Origin: DASYHS01 sp035998295
GTDB lineage: Bacteria > Pseudomonadota > Alphaproteobacteria > Azospirillales > Azospirillaceae
Direction: 5' to 3'
Length of the DNA stretch: 64,000 nt
Assembly: GCF_035998295.1 (NCBI RefSeq)
Contig: NZ_DASYHS010000070.1
Span: forward strand, 1-64,000
Under the pieces are notes generated by a model. The model saw nothing but the letters and a program-made list of their open reading frames with translations, did no database searches and was not told the DNA's origin. The translations under genes were made by a program, and so were the position numbers. This document shows, one piece after another, positions 11,520 through 20,129 of the stretch. Each line of letters opens with the position of its first letter. The stretch's first letter is position 1.

Positions 11520-12649
11520 CAGGGATGCTCCGGGAAATTGGCGGGATCGAGGTGCATGGGCAGCGAAACCTTGAAGACCGTCCGGCGGGGCACGGAGTCG
11601 AATTCGATGATTCCACCGTGATCGCCCACGATCTTCGCCACCAATGCAAGACCCAGGCCGGTCCCGTTGCGCTTGGTCGTGATGAAGGGATCGAAGAGAT
11701 GCGGCCGCAGGTCGTCGGGTATGCCGCTCCCGTTGTCCTGGATGCTGACCAGCAGCGGCAGATGCACCCGGCTGTCGGTCCCGGGCACGGCCAGGCGCAC
11801 GCCGTGCTGGTAGGCGGTCGAGAGGACGATCTCGCCGCCGCGCTCGGGGACGGCTTCTGCCGCATTTTTAATCAGGTTGAGGAAAATCTGGACGAGCTGG
11901 TCGCGGTTGCCGAGCACCGGCGGCAGCGACGGATCGTAGCGCTCGACGAAGCGGACATGCCGCGCGAACCCGTTCTGGGCAATCCGGCGCACATGTTCGA
12001 GCACGGCGTGGATGTTGACGGCCCGGCGTTCGATCGGGCGCCCGTCGGAGAAGACCTCCATGCGGTCGACCAGCGCGACGATGCGGTCGGTCTCGTCGAT
12101 GATCAGGCGCGTCAGCTCGCGGTCCCCCTCCTCCAGGAGGTCGTCCAAGAGCTGGGCGGCGCCGCGGATGCCGGACAGCGGGTTCTTGACCTCGTGCGCC
12201 AGCATCGCCGCCATCGCGGTTACCGAGCGCGCGGCCCCCCTGTGGGTGAGCTGGCTGTCGAGCTTGCGCGCGATCGAGCGTTCGTGGAGCGCCAGGACGA
12301 CGAAATCCGACGGCTCGCCCATCGGCGCGGCGGTGACCGTGACGAGGTGCTGGCCGATGCGCGGCGTCTCCAGCGTGACGCCGTATTCCGAAACGCTGTT
12401 GCCGCCGACGCGCGCCTGGGACACCAGCGAGAACACCGGGCTGTCCCCGGGCAGCCATTCGTCGAGCGGCGTGCCGACCAGGGTCGCGACGCTGGCGTCG
12501 AAGAACTCCTGCGCCTCCAGGTTGGCGAAGCCGATCTCGTTGCGCGGCCCGACCACCAGCACCGCGTCGGGAAGCGCGTTCAGGATGCCTCCCGGATCGA
12601 GGTACGCGGCCGGGGTCCTGCGTGCGATCCTCGTCGCGGGCCGTGCCAT
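11519..12649 (-). CDS. ntrB: nitrogen sensor kinase/phosphatase NtrB
   Basis: Soluble PII-controlled histidine kinase of 376 residues. A PAS domain (about 20-130) precedes HisKA with MLAHEVKNPLSGIRGAAQLL (His152) and an HATPase (NLIKNAAEAVPE, DNGSGIP, GTGLGLALVAKI). No membrane segment is visible. The start lies one base after the dusB stop, the classical nifR3-ntrB-ntrC order of alphaproteobacteria. Confidence 0.96.
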
Positions 12650-12650
12650 G

Positions 12651-13667
12651 TCAGGCGGCCATCCGTTCGATCGCAGGGGCGAAGAACGCCGTCAGCATGT
12701 CGCGGACCCGGGCCGGCTCCTCCACGCGGTTGACGCGTTCGCGGAACTCCGCCGCCCCCGGCTGGCCGGTGCAGTACCAGGACAGGTGCTTGCGCGCGAT
12801 GCGGACGCCGCCATGGGTCCCGTAGTGCTCGATCATGGCGTCATAATGCTCCAGCACGGTCGCGAGCCGGACATCCGGCGGAGGGTCGGCCAGCCGTTCG
12901 CCCGTGCGCAGGAAATGCATCACCTGGCCGACGAACCACGGCCGGCCATAGGCGCCCCGGCCGATCATCACGCCGTCGGCGCCCGACTGGCCGAGGCAGC
13001 GCACGACGTCGTCGAAGCTGCGGATGTCGCCATTGGCGACGACGGGGATGTCCACGGCCTCCTTGACCCGGCGGATGAAGGCCCAGTCGGCGATGCCGTT
13101 GTAGAACTGGCTGCGCGTGCGGCCGTGCACCGTCACCATGCGCACGCCGCATTCCTGCGCGATGCGGGCGAGCCGCGGAGCGTTCAGGCTCGCCTCGTCC
13201 CAGCCCATCCGCATCTTGACCGTGACCGGGACCGAGACGGCCTTCACGGTCGCCTCCATGATCCGGGCGGCGTGCAGCTCGTCCCGCATCAGCGCGGAGC
13301 CGGCCTGCCCGTTGACGACCTTCTTCACGGGGCAGCCGAAATTGATGTCGATGATCGCGGCGCCGCGATCCTCGTTCAGGCGCGCCGCCTCGGCCATGAT
13401 CCCGGGCTCGCACCCCGCGAGCTGGACCGACATCGGCGCCTCCTCGAGGCAGCTCGTCGACATCTTCAGCGTCTGGCTGTTGGCCCGGACCATCGCCTCG
13501 CTGGCGATCATCTCCGAGACGACGAGGCCGGCGCCGTGGCGCTTGACCAGACGGCGGAACGGCATGTCCGTGACGCCGGACATGGGGGCGAGGATCACCG
13601 GCGCGTCGATCCGCACCGGCCCGATGTCGATGCCCATTATTTGAGCACTCTCACGAACTGCTGGCAT
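12651..13667 (-). CDS. dusB: tRNA-dihydrouridine synthase DusB (NifR3)
   Basis: FMN enzyme reducing uridine in the tRNA D-loop. The TIM-barrel shows APMSGVTDMPFRRL at the start, the catalytic-Cys motif DINFGCPVKKV, VTVKMRMGWD and GVMIGRGAYGRPW. I chose the ATG at 13665-13667 because TAGGA lies 9 bases upstream. ATGs at 13637 (MGIDIGPVRID) and 13685 are in frame but lack a convincing ribosome-binding site. It heads the dusB-ntrB-ntrC-ntrY-ntrX run, the classical nifR3 position. An osmC-like gene and a cytochrome assembly gene separate it from ispDF. Confidence 0.94.
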   Translation of the reverse strand: MPAVRESAQIMGIDIGPVRIDAPVILAPMSGVTDMPFRRLVKRHGAGLVVSEMIASEAMVRANSQTLKMSTSCLEEAPMSVQLAGCEPGIMAEAARLNEDRGAAIIDINFGCPVKKVVNGQAGSALMRDELHAARIMEATVKAVSVPVTVKMRMGWDEASLNAPRLARIAQECGVRMVTVHGRTRSQFYNGIADWAFIRRVKEAVDIPVVANGDIRSFDDVVRCLGQSGADGVMIGRGAYGRPWFVGQVMHFLRTGERLADPPPDVRLATVLEHYDAMIEHYGTHGGVRIARKHLSWYCTGQPGAAEFRERVNRVEEPARVRDMLTAFFAPAIERMAA

Positions 13668-13750
13668 TTTGAGCAGTCCTAGCATGTGAGAGGCATTTTG
13701 TGCAAGTGCGAAGGACTTAGCCCGCGCGCCCGCCGTCGTTCCCGTCAGCC

Positions 13751-14170
13751 CTATGTCGGCCCGTTACGGGCCGCCTGGATCGTGACGGGAACCCCCCGGT
13801 TCAGCGAGTTGCTGACCATGCAGCTCCGCTTGGCGCGCTCGACGACGTCTCCCGCGTCGGTGCCGTCCAGGGTCTCGCAGGAGACCTCCATGGTCGCCGC
13901 CGTCGCCAGCAAGGGATCGCCTTCGAGGGTGACGGTCACCGTCACGGCTATCCTGCCGAGTGCCACGCCCATCGTTTCGGCGACGTACCGGAGGTCGTTG
14001 CAGAAACACCCCCCTATCGCCAGGGCGAGCAGCTGGCCTCCGTTGAAGCCGAGCCCCATGCCTCCCGCCCTGCCCTCGGGCCGGTCCACGACCACGGTGT
14101 GGCCGCCCGCCCATCCCATGGCGGCCTGGGTGCCTTCCACGTTGCGCAACTCCACGGTCACGGAGGTCAT
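13751..14170 (-). CDS. OsmC-family protein
   Basis: A 139-residue OsmC/Ohr-fold protein: GGHTVVVDRPEGRAGGMGLG, then NGGQLLALAIGGCFCNDL with the first conserved Cys, and KRSCMVSNSLNRGVPV with the second. Members reduce organic hydroperoxides or act in osmotic stress; which applies here is unknown. The adjacent CFC cysteines are a little unusual. ATG 14170 is preferred over an upstream one because GGAGAGG precedes it by 8 bases. Confidence 0.8.
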   Translation of the reverse strand: MTSVTVELRNVEGTQAAMGWAGGHTVVVDRPEGRAGGMGLGFNGGQLLALAIGGCFCNDLRYVAETMGVALGRIAVTVTVTLEGDPLLATAATMEVSCETLDGTDAGDVVERAKRSCMVSNSLNRGVPVTIQAARNGPT

Positions 14171-14290
14171 GGACGTGCCTCTCCCCGGTATCCTGCCCGC
14201 GCCGATCATAACCGCGGCCCGGGCGCGGGCGCCACTGCGCGTCGGGAGCTGGACGTCGGGAGCTGGGCGTCGTGGCTGCTTCGGGGGATG

Positions 14291-15106
14291 TCAGCCCATC
14301 AGCACGCCGGTGACGAACTTCACCCCGGGGTAGCCGAGGGTCAGCAGCAGGTAGGCCAGCAGCGCGATCCGGGCGGCGCGGCGCCCGCGGACGCCGCTCA
14401 CCGCATGCGCGGCGACGAGGCCGGCGATGGCGGCGAAGGCGGCGAAGGAGAACAGGACCTTGTGGTCGATCGCGATCACCCGGCCGGTGCCGAGATACTG
14501 GACGGCGATGCCGGTCACGAGACCGACGCCGAGGACGACCGCGGACGCCGACAGGAGCCACATCTGCAGCCGCTCGGCATCGGCGAGCGAGGGCAGCGCG
14601 CGGCTCAGCGAGTTCGGCCGCTTCGTCCGCAGCGCCCGGTCCTGGAGGAATGCCGCCAGCGCCGCCACCGCGCCGAGCGTCAGCAGCGCGTAGGTCACGA
14701 CCGACACGGCGATATGGAGGTCGACCCAGATCCAGGGCGCCGACGGCCGCAGGACGGTCCCCCCGCTCCCGGCGGTCAGCAGTGCCAGCACGCCGAGCGC
14801 CGCGAGATAGGGCAGCAGCAGCGGGCTGAGCCGCCACGCCGACGCCGTCGCCGCGCACAGGGCGAGGAACAGGACCATGCAGGACGCTATGCTGACCCAG
14901 AGCGTCGCCGACACTCCCGTGCGCCAGATGCCGCCGAGCTGCACCAGCGACCAGACGACCGGCCCGGCGGCCGCGAGGAAGAGCAGGCCCCAGAACAGCC
15001 CGCCCGGCCGCACCGGCCGGTCCGCGCCGATGCGGCCATAGGCCGCGACCGAGGCCGGTACCAGTGCCAGTACGGCCATCAGGCCGAATACGAAGTGCTG
15101 CGGCAT
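14291..15106 (-). CDS. cytochrome c assembly (CcsA/YpjD-like) membrane protein
   Basis: A 271-residue integral membrane protein with about eight hydrophobic segments. It has the family hallmark WIWVDLHIAVSVVTYALLTL and the conserved IDHKVLFSFAAFA histidine segment near the C-terminus. CcsA/YpjD proteins belong to the haem-handling cytochrome c assembly superfamily. It is not a full system II CcsA, because no partner CcsB gene is nearby. It diverges from ispDF across a 134-bp gap. Confidence 0.8.
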   Translation of the reverse strand: MPQHFVFGLMAVLALVPASVAAYGRIGADRPVRPGGLFWGLLFLAAAGPVVWSLVQLGGIWRTGVSATLWVSIASCMVLFLALCAATASAWRLSPLLLPYLAALGVLALLTAGSGGTVLRPSAPWIWVDLHIAVSVVTYALLTLGAVAALAAFLQDRALRTKRPNSLSRALPSLADAERLQMWLLSASAVVLGVGLVTGIAVQYLGTGRVIAIDHKVLFSFAAFAAIAGLVAAHAVSGVRGRRAARIALLAYLLLTLGYPGVKFVTGVLMG

Positions 15107-15240
15107 TTCCCTTCCGCCTCCCGGGCCGGCCGCTCAGGCGGCTTGGCGTGGTTGCCGCGACAGGCTAGGCTCCCGCCGATCCGCGTCAAGCACCTATTGA
15201 CGCCCGGGCACCTATTCACGATCCGGCGGAACGGAACACG

Positions 15241-16401
15241 ATGTCGACATGCGCGGCTCTGATCGTCGCAGCCGGCCGCGGCGAGCGGTTCGGAGGCGAA
15301 CGCCCGAAACAGTACCAGGATCTGCTCGGCCAGCCCGTGCTGCGCCACACCCTGGATGCCTTCCTGCGGCATCCCGCGATCGATCTCGTGCAGGTCGTGA
15401 ACCAGTCCGTCCATCGCGACTGGTACGCGGCTGCGGTCGCGGGGCTCGACCTGCCCGACCCGGTCGAGGGCGGGGCCGACCGGCAGGAGTCCGTCCGCAG
15501 GGGGCTGGAGCACCTTGCGGCGCGCTCGCCGGCGCCGGACTTCGTCCTGATCCACGACGCGGCGCGCCCCCTGGTCGACGAGGCGACCATCGCGGCCGTC
15601 CGCGCGGCGCTCGACGAGGGGCCGGCCGCCATCGCCGCCGTGCCGGTCACTGACACCCTGAAGCGCGCCGAGGGCGCGTCCTGCGTCGCGACCGTGGACC
15701 GTTCGGGGCTGTGGCGGGCGCTGACGCCCCAGGGGTTCCGCTTCCCGGACATCCTGGATGCCCATCGCCGGCTCGCCGGCCAGACCCTCACCGACGACGC
15801 GGCCGTCGCCGAGCGTGCCGGCCTGCCCGTCCGCATCGTTCCGGGCAACCCGGACAACATCAAGGTGACGACGCCGGACGACCTCAGCCGCGCCGCCCTG
15901 CTGCGCGCGTCCGCCCTGCCCGACATCCGGACCGGCCAGGGCTTTGACGTCCATCGGTTCGCACCCGGGGACCACGTGGTCCTGTGCGGCGTGCGCATCA
16001 CGCACGAGCAGCGCCTGGAGGGGCACTCGGACGCCGATGTCGGGCTCCACGCCCTCACCGACGCGATCCTGGGCGCGATCGGCGCCGGCGACATCGGCAG
16101 CCACTTCCCGCCCTCCGATCCGCAATGGCGCGGCGCCGACAGCGCGCTGTTCCTGAGGCACGCGGTCGGGCTCGTCGAGGCGCGCGGCGGCGTGGTCTCC
16201 AACGTCGACGTCACGATCGTCTGCGAGCGGCCGAAGGTCGGCCCGCATCGCGACGCGATGACCGCGCGGCTCGCGGACCTGCTCGGCATCCCGGCCGACA
16301 GGGTCGGCGTCAAGGCGACGACCACCGAGCGGCTCGGCTTCACCGGCCGGGGCGAGGGCATCGCGGCCCTTGCGCTCTGCACGGTGCGCCTGCCGTCGTG
16401 A
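15241..16401 (+). CDS. ispDF: bifunctional IspD/IspF isoprenoid enzyme
   Basis: Fused 386-residue enzyme of the MEP pathway. Residues 1 to about 225 are IspD (2-C-methyl-D-erythritol 4-phosphate cytidylyltransferase), with ALIVAAGRGERFGGERPKQY binding CTP. Residues about 228-386 are IspF (MECDP synthase), with the zinc ligands in GFDVHRF and the HSDADVGLHALTDAI motif. The fusion is common in alphaproteobacteria. The start is ATG 15241. A CinA-C gene follows 34 bp later in the same direction. Confidence 0.97.
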   Translation: MSTCAALIVAAGRGERFGGERPKQYQDLLGQPVLRHTLDAFLRHPAIDLVQVVNQSVHRDWYAAAVAGLDLPDPVEGGADRQESVRRGLEHLAARSPAPDFVLIHDAARPLVDEATIAAVRAALDEGPAAIAAVPVTDTLKRAEGASCVATVDRSGLWRALTPQGFRFPDILDAHRRLAGQTLTDDAAVAERAGLPVRIVPGNPDNIKVTTPDDLSRAALLRASALPDIRTGQGFDVHRFAPGDHVVLCGVRITHEQRLEGHSDADVGLHALTDAILGAIGAGDIGSHFPPSDPQWRGADSALFLRHAVGLVEARGGVVSNVDVTIVCERPKVGPHRDAMTARLADLLGIPADRVGVKATTTERLGFTGRGEGIAALALCTVRLPS

Positions 16402-16435
16402 CCACCGATCGCGCGTACCAGACAGGAAGCCCGTG

Positions 16436-16927
16436 ATGCCGCTGTTCCCGCCCGACGTCCTGAAGAGCGCCGAGGAGGCGCTCTCGGCCTGCCGCGCCGC
16501 CGGGCTGACCGTGGCGACGGCGGAGTCCTGCACCGGCGGCCTGATCGCCGGGTGCCTGACCGAGCTCGCGGGCGCGTCCGACGTGCTCGACCGCGGGTTC
16601 GTGACCTATTCGAACCAGGCCAAGGAGGAACTGCTGGGCGTGCCGCTCAGCCTGATCGATGCCGTCGGCGCGGTCAGCGCCGAGGTCGCCGAGGCGATGG
16701 TCAAGGGAGCCCTGCTGCGCTCGCGCGCGGATCTCGCGGTGTCGGTGACGGGGATCGCCGGCCCCGGCGGCGGCTCGATCCACAAGCCGATCGGCCTCGT
16801 CCATTTCGGGCTGGGGCGGAGCGGCGGACAGGCCCGCACCGAACGCCGCGTCTTCCCCGGCGACAGGACGGCCGTCCGCCTGGCCGCCGTGGCGCACGCT
16901 CTCGGCATGCTCGCCTCGGTGGCCTAG
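16436..16927 (+). CDS. pncC: CinA C-terminal-domain amidohydrolase (PncC-like)
   Basis: A 163-residue stand-alone CinA-C domain, which hydrolyses nicotinamide mononucleotide to nicotinate mononucleotide and ammonia in pyridine-nucleotide salvage. Motifs visible: ATAESCTGGL near residue 28, FVTYSNQAKEELLGV, and VTGIAGPGGGS. The N-terminal COG1058 domain of full-length CinA is absent, as in E. coli PncC. ATG 16436 follows AGGAAG at suitable distance. Confidence 0.9.
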   Translation: MPLFPPDVLKSAEEALSACRAAGLTVATAESCTGGLIAGCLTELAGASDVLDRGFVTYSNQAKEELLGVPLSLIDAVGAVSAEVAEAMVKGALLRSRADLAVSVTGIAGPGGGSIHKPIGLVHFGLGRSGGQARTERRVFPGDRTAVRLAAVAHALGMLASVA

Positions 16928-16948
16928 GTCGCCGCTCAGACGTCGGGA

Positions 16949-17422
16949 TCAGACGTTGGGGTTCGGGCTCGGGCTGGGCGCCCCGCGGGTGTCCTCGCCG
17001 TAGAGCTGGCGCGCCCGCGTCTCGAACGCCGTGACCATGCGCCGGACCGCCTCGTTGAACAGGACGCCGATCACCTTTTGGAGCATCTTCGAGCGGAACT
17101 CGAAATCGACGTAGAAGTCGATCAGGCAGCCGCCATCCTCGGTCGGCAGAAAGATCCAGTGGTTGTTCAGGTAGTGGAACGGCCCCTCGGCGTAGCTGAC
17201 GTCGATGCGCCCGTCGCCGAGCGTGACGCGCGACGTGAAGCGCTCCCGGATCATCTTGAAGCCGATCACGAGGTCGGCATGGACGACGTTGCCCTCGCGG
17301 CGGCGGATGCGCGCGGCGATGCACCAGGGCAGGAACTCCGGGTACTTCTCGATATCGGCGACGAGGGCGTAGAGCTGCTCGGGCTTGTAGGGGAGTATCC
17401 GTTTCTCGGCGTGCGTGGGCAT
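16949..17422 (-). CDS. START-domain protein of the RatA/Coq10 family
   Basis: A 157-residue polyketide-cyclase/START fold: KRILPYKPEQLYALVADIEK, then YPEFLPWCIAARI and FYVDFEFRSKMLQKVIG. The family holds E. coli RatA and mitochondrial Coq10, which binds ubiquinone. In alphaproteobacteria the genes often sit near lipA, as here, so a ubiquinone-binding (Coq10-like) role is the better guess. The tail (APSPSPNPNV) is low complexity. It is the last gene of this minus-strand run and faces pncC. Confidence 0.8.
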   Translation of the reverse strand: MPTHAEKRILPYKPEQLYALVADIEKYPEFLPWCIAARIRRREGNVVHADLVIGFKMIRERFTSRVTLGDGRIDVSYAEGPFHYLNNHWIFLPTEDGGCLIDFYVDFEFRSKMLQKVIGVLFNEAVRRMVTAFETRARQLYGEDTRGAPSPSPNPNV

Positions 17423-17482
17423 GGGGCTGGTTCCAAGGACCTCGGCGGCGCGACCGACCGTTCCCGCCGCCGCGCCCGTTCT

Positions 17483-18442
17483 TCAGCGGCCCGCCGCGGC
17501 GGCGAGCCGGGTCTCGCGGGCCTCCCTGAGCCGTCTGAAATCGTCGCCGGCATGATGCGACGACCGCGTCAACGGCGAGGAGGACACCATCAGGAACCCC
17601 TTGCCGCGGGCGATCGTTGCGTAGCTCGCGAATTCGTCCGGGGTAACGAAGCGGTCGACGGCCGCGTGCTTGGGCGTCGGCTGGAGGTACTGGCCGATCG
17701 TCATGAAGTCCACATCCGCGGCGCGCAGGTCGTCCATCACCTGCCCCACCTCCTCGCGCGTCTCGCCGAGGCCGACCATGATGCCGGATTTGGTGAAGAT
17801 CGACGGGTCGACCTCCTTGACCCGGGACAGCAGGCTGAGGGAGGTGAAGTAGCGCGCCCCCGGCCGGATCGACGGGTACAGCCGCGGCACGGTCTCAAGG
17901 TTGTGGTTGAACACGTCCGGCTTGGCCTCCGCCACGGCCTCGACAGCGCCCTTCTTGCGCATGAAGTCCGGGGTCAGGATCTCGATCGTGGTCGTGGGCG
18001 TACGCTCGCGGATCGCGCGGATCGTGCGCACGAAGTGGTCGGCGCCGCCGTCGTCGAGGTCGTCGCGGTCGACCGAGGTGATGACGACGTGCTCGAGCCC
18101 GAGATGCGCGACGGCCTCCGCCACGTTGTCGGGCTCGTGCGGGTCGAGGCGGTCGGGCCGGCCGGTCGCGACGTTGCAGAAGGCGCAGGCGCGCGTGCAG
18201 ATCGAGCCGAGGATCATGAACGTCGCGTGCTTCTTCTTCCAGCACTCCCCGATATTGGGGCAGGCCGCCTCCTCGCACACGGTGTTGAGCTTCAGCCCCC
18301 GCATCAGGCGCCGCGTCTCCGCGTATTCCGCGCTGACCGGCGCCTTGACCCGGATCCAGTCCGGCTTGCGCTGGATCGGGTTGTCGGGGCGATGCGCCTT
18401 CTCGGGGTGGCGGACGCGTGTCGTCGGGGGGACTGCGGTCAT
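17483..18442 (-). CDS. lipA: lipoyl synthase LipA
   Basis: Radical-SAM enzyme inserting two sulfurs into octanoyl-lipoyl domains, here probably serving the pyruvate dehydrogenase genes just upstream. The 319 residues carry both clusters: the auxiliary cluster CEEAACPNIGEC and the radical-SAM cluster CTRACAFC, plus the C-terminal SSPLTRSS with the conserved serine. ATG 18442 is preferred (GGAG 9 bases upstream) over an ATG seven codons earlier. Confidence 0.97.
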   Translation of the reverse strand: MTAVPPTTRVRHPEKAHRPDNPIQRKPDWIRVKAPVSAEYAETRRLMRGLKLNTVCEEAACPNIGECWKKKHATFMILGSICTRACAFCNVATGRPDRLDPHEPDNVAEAVAHLGLEHVVITSVDRDDLDDGGADHFVRTIRAIRERTPTTTIEILTPDFMRKKGAVEAVAEAKPDVFNHNLETVPRLYPSIRPGARYFTSLSLLSRVKEVDPSIFTKSGIMVGLGETREEVGQVMDDLRAADVDFMTIGQYLQPTPKHAAVDRFVTPDEFASYATIARGKGFLMVSSSPLTRSSHHAGDDFRRLREARETRLAAAAGR

Positions 18443-18542
18443 GATGGAAGGCTCCACTGGCATCCGTCACAAGTGTCGTCGGTGACGGGACGCGTCAAGC
18501 GAAACGTGCGGCCGGGCGCATGGCCGGAACATATGGCAGACC

Positions 18543-18575
18543 TGCGCGGCGGCCGGTCGGGACGACCGCCGCGCA
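18543..18575 (-). terminator. GC-rich stem-loop between lpd and lipA
   Basis: Arms TGCGCGGCGG (18543-18552) and CCGCCGCGCA (18566-18575) pair perfectly around a 13-base loop, 5 bp past the lpd stop. There is no run of T on the minus strand, so it may be an mRNA-stabilising 3' hairpin rather than a full terminator. Confidence 0.4.
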
Positions 18576-18580
18576 CGGGA

Positions 18581-19978
18581 CTAGTAGTGGATCGTCCGCC
18601 CGTAGGCGTCGAGCACCGACTCGTGCATCATCTCCGAGAGGGTCGGATGCGGGAAGATCGTGTGCATCAGCTCCGCCTCCGTCGTCTCCATCGTCTTGGC
18701 GATCGTATAGCCCTGGATCAGCTCCGTCACTTCGGCGCCGACCATGTGCGCGCCCAGCAGTTCGCCGGACTTGGCGTCGAACACCGTCTTGACCAGCCCT
18801 TCGGGCTCGCCGAGCGCGATCGCCTTGCCGTTGCCGATGAAGGGGAACCGCCCGACCCGCACCTCGTGGCCGGCCTCGCGCGCCTTCTTCTCAGAAAGCC
18901 CGACCGAGGCGATCTGGGGATGGCTGTAGGTGCAGCCGGGGATGTTGCGGACGTCCATCGGGTGCACGTCCAGGCCGGCGATCTTCTCGATGCAGAGCAC
19001 GCCCTCGTGGCTCGCCTTGTGGGCCAGCCAGGGCGCGCCGACGACGTCGCCGATCGCGTAGACGCCGGGCTCGCCCGTGCGCAGCCATTCGTCGACGACG
19101 ATGTGGTTGCGCTCGGTCTTCACCTTCGTGTTCTCGAGGCCGATGTTCTCGACGTTGCCGGTGATGCCGACCGCGAGGATGACGCGGTCGACGGTCAGGT
19201 CCTCGGCCTTGCCGCCGGCCTCGATCGTCACCGTCACGTTGTCCGGCCCCTTGGCGAGCTTGCCCACCTTGGCGCCGGTGACGATGCGCAGGCCGCGCTT
19301 CTCGAACTGCTTGCGCGCGAAGGCGGAGATCTCCTCGTCCTCCGCGGGAAGGATGCGCTCCAGCACCTCGACGACGGTCACCTTGGAGCCCAGCGCCGCG
19401 TAGAAGCTCGCGAACTCGATGCCGATCGCGCCCGAGCCGATGACGAGCAGGCTCTTCGGCATCACGTCGGGCACCATCGCCTTGCGGTAGGTCCAGACCA
19501 GCTTCTGGTCGGCTTCGAGCCCGGGCAGCTCGCGCGCCCGCGCCCCGGTCGCGAGGATGATGTGCTTCGCGCCGTACTCGCCGACGGGCTTGCCGTCCTT
19601 CTCGACCGCGAGCCGGCCCTTGCCGAGCAGGCGGGCATGGCCGTCGATCACCGTCACCTTGTTCTTCTTCAGCAGGCCGGTGACGCCGCGGTTGAGCTGG
19701 CCGGCGACCTTGCGCGACCGGTCCACGACCTTCGACAGGTCGAAGGCCCATTCCTTGGCCGAGAAGCCGTAGTCGCCGAGATGCTGGAGGATGTGCGCCA
19801 CCTCGGCCGAGCGCAGCAGCGCCTTGGTCGGGATGCAGCCCCAGTTCAGGCAGATGCCGCCGAGATGCTCGCGCTCGACGACGGCGGCCTTCATGCCGAG
19901 CTGTGCCGCGCGGATCGCGGCGACGTAGCCGCCCGGGCCGCCGCCGACGATGATGACGTCGAATTGGGTTTCAGCCAC
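18581..19978 (-). CDS. lpdA: dihydrolipoyl dehydrogenase (E3)
   Basis: FAD flavoprotein that reoxidises dihydrolipoamide in the pyruvate dehydrogenase complex. The 465 residues show the FAD motif IIVGGGPGGYVAAIRAAQLG, the redox disulfide GGICLNWGCIPTK, the NAD motif VIGSGAIGIEFASFYAALG, the second FAD motif VYAIGDV, and the catalytic His in FPHPTLSEMMHESVL. It lies 151 bp downstream of pdhC, the last enzyme gene of the complex. Confidence 0.97.
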   Translation of the reverse strand: MAETQFDVIIVGGGPGGYVAAIRAAQLGMKAAVVEREHLGGICLNWGCIPTKALLRSAEVAHILQHLGDYGFSAKEWAFDLSKVVDRSRKVAGQLNRGVTGLLKKNKVTVIDGHARLLGKGRLAVEKDGKPVGEYGAKHIILATGARARELPGLEADQKLVWTYRKAMVPDVMPKSLLVIGSGAIGIEFASFYAALGSKVTVVEVLERILPAEDEEISAFARKQFEKRGLRIVTGAKVGKLAKGPDNVTVTIEAGGKAEDLTVDRVILAVGITGNVENIGLENTKVKTERNHIVVDEWLRTGEPGVYAIGDVVGAPWLAHKASHEGVLCIEKIAGLDVHPMDVRNIPGCTYSHPQIASVGLSEKKAREAGHEVRVGRFPFIGNGKAIALGEPEGLVKTVFDAKSGELLGAHMVGAEVTELIQGYTIAKTMETTEAELMHTIFPHPTLSEMMHESVLDAYGRTIHY

Positions 19979-20129
19979 TGTGCGTTCCTCTTCCGTCCGG
20001 GTACCGTCGCCGCCCGCCCTGTATCGGGTCCCGGATCGGGTCGCGGCGGGATGCGGGCACCCTGCCGTGATCCGACCCGAGCCGATGGGTTGGGGGCGGC
20101 TTTCCGTTCACGCTGAACCGAACACCGCT

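Noticed and set aside
13751..15106. osmC-like and cytochrome assembly genes as a transferred island between dusB and ispDF
   Set aside because: Base composition looks like the neighbours, there are no repeats or mobility genes, and the genes are ordinary alphaproteobacterial ones.
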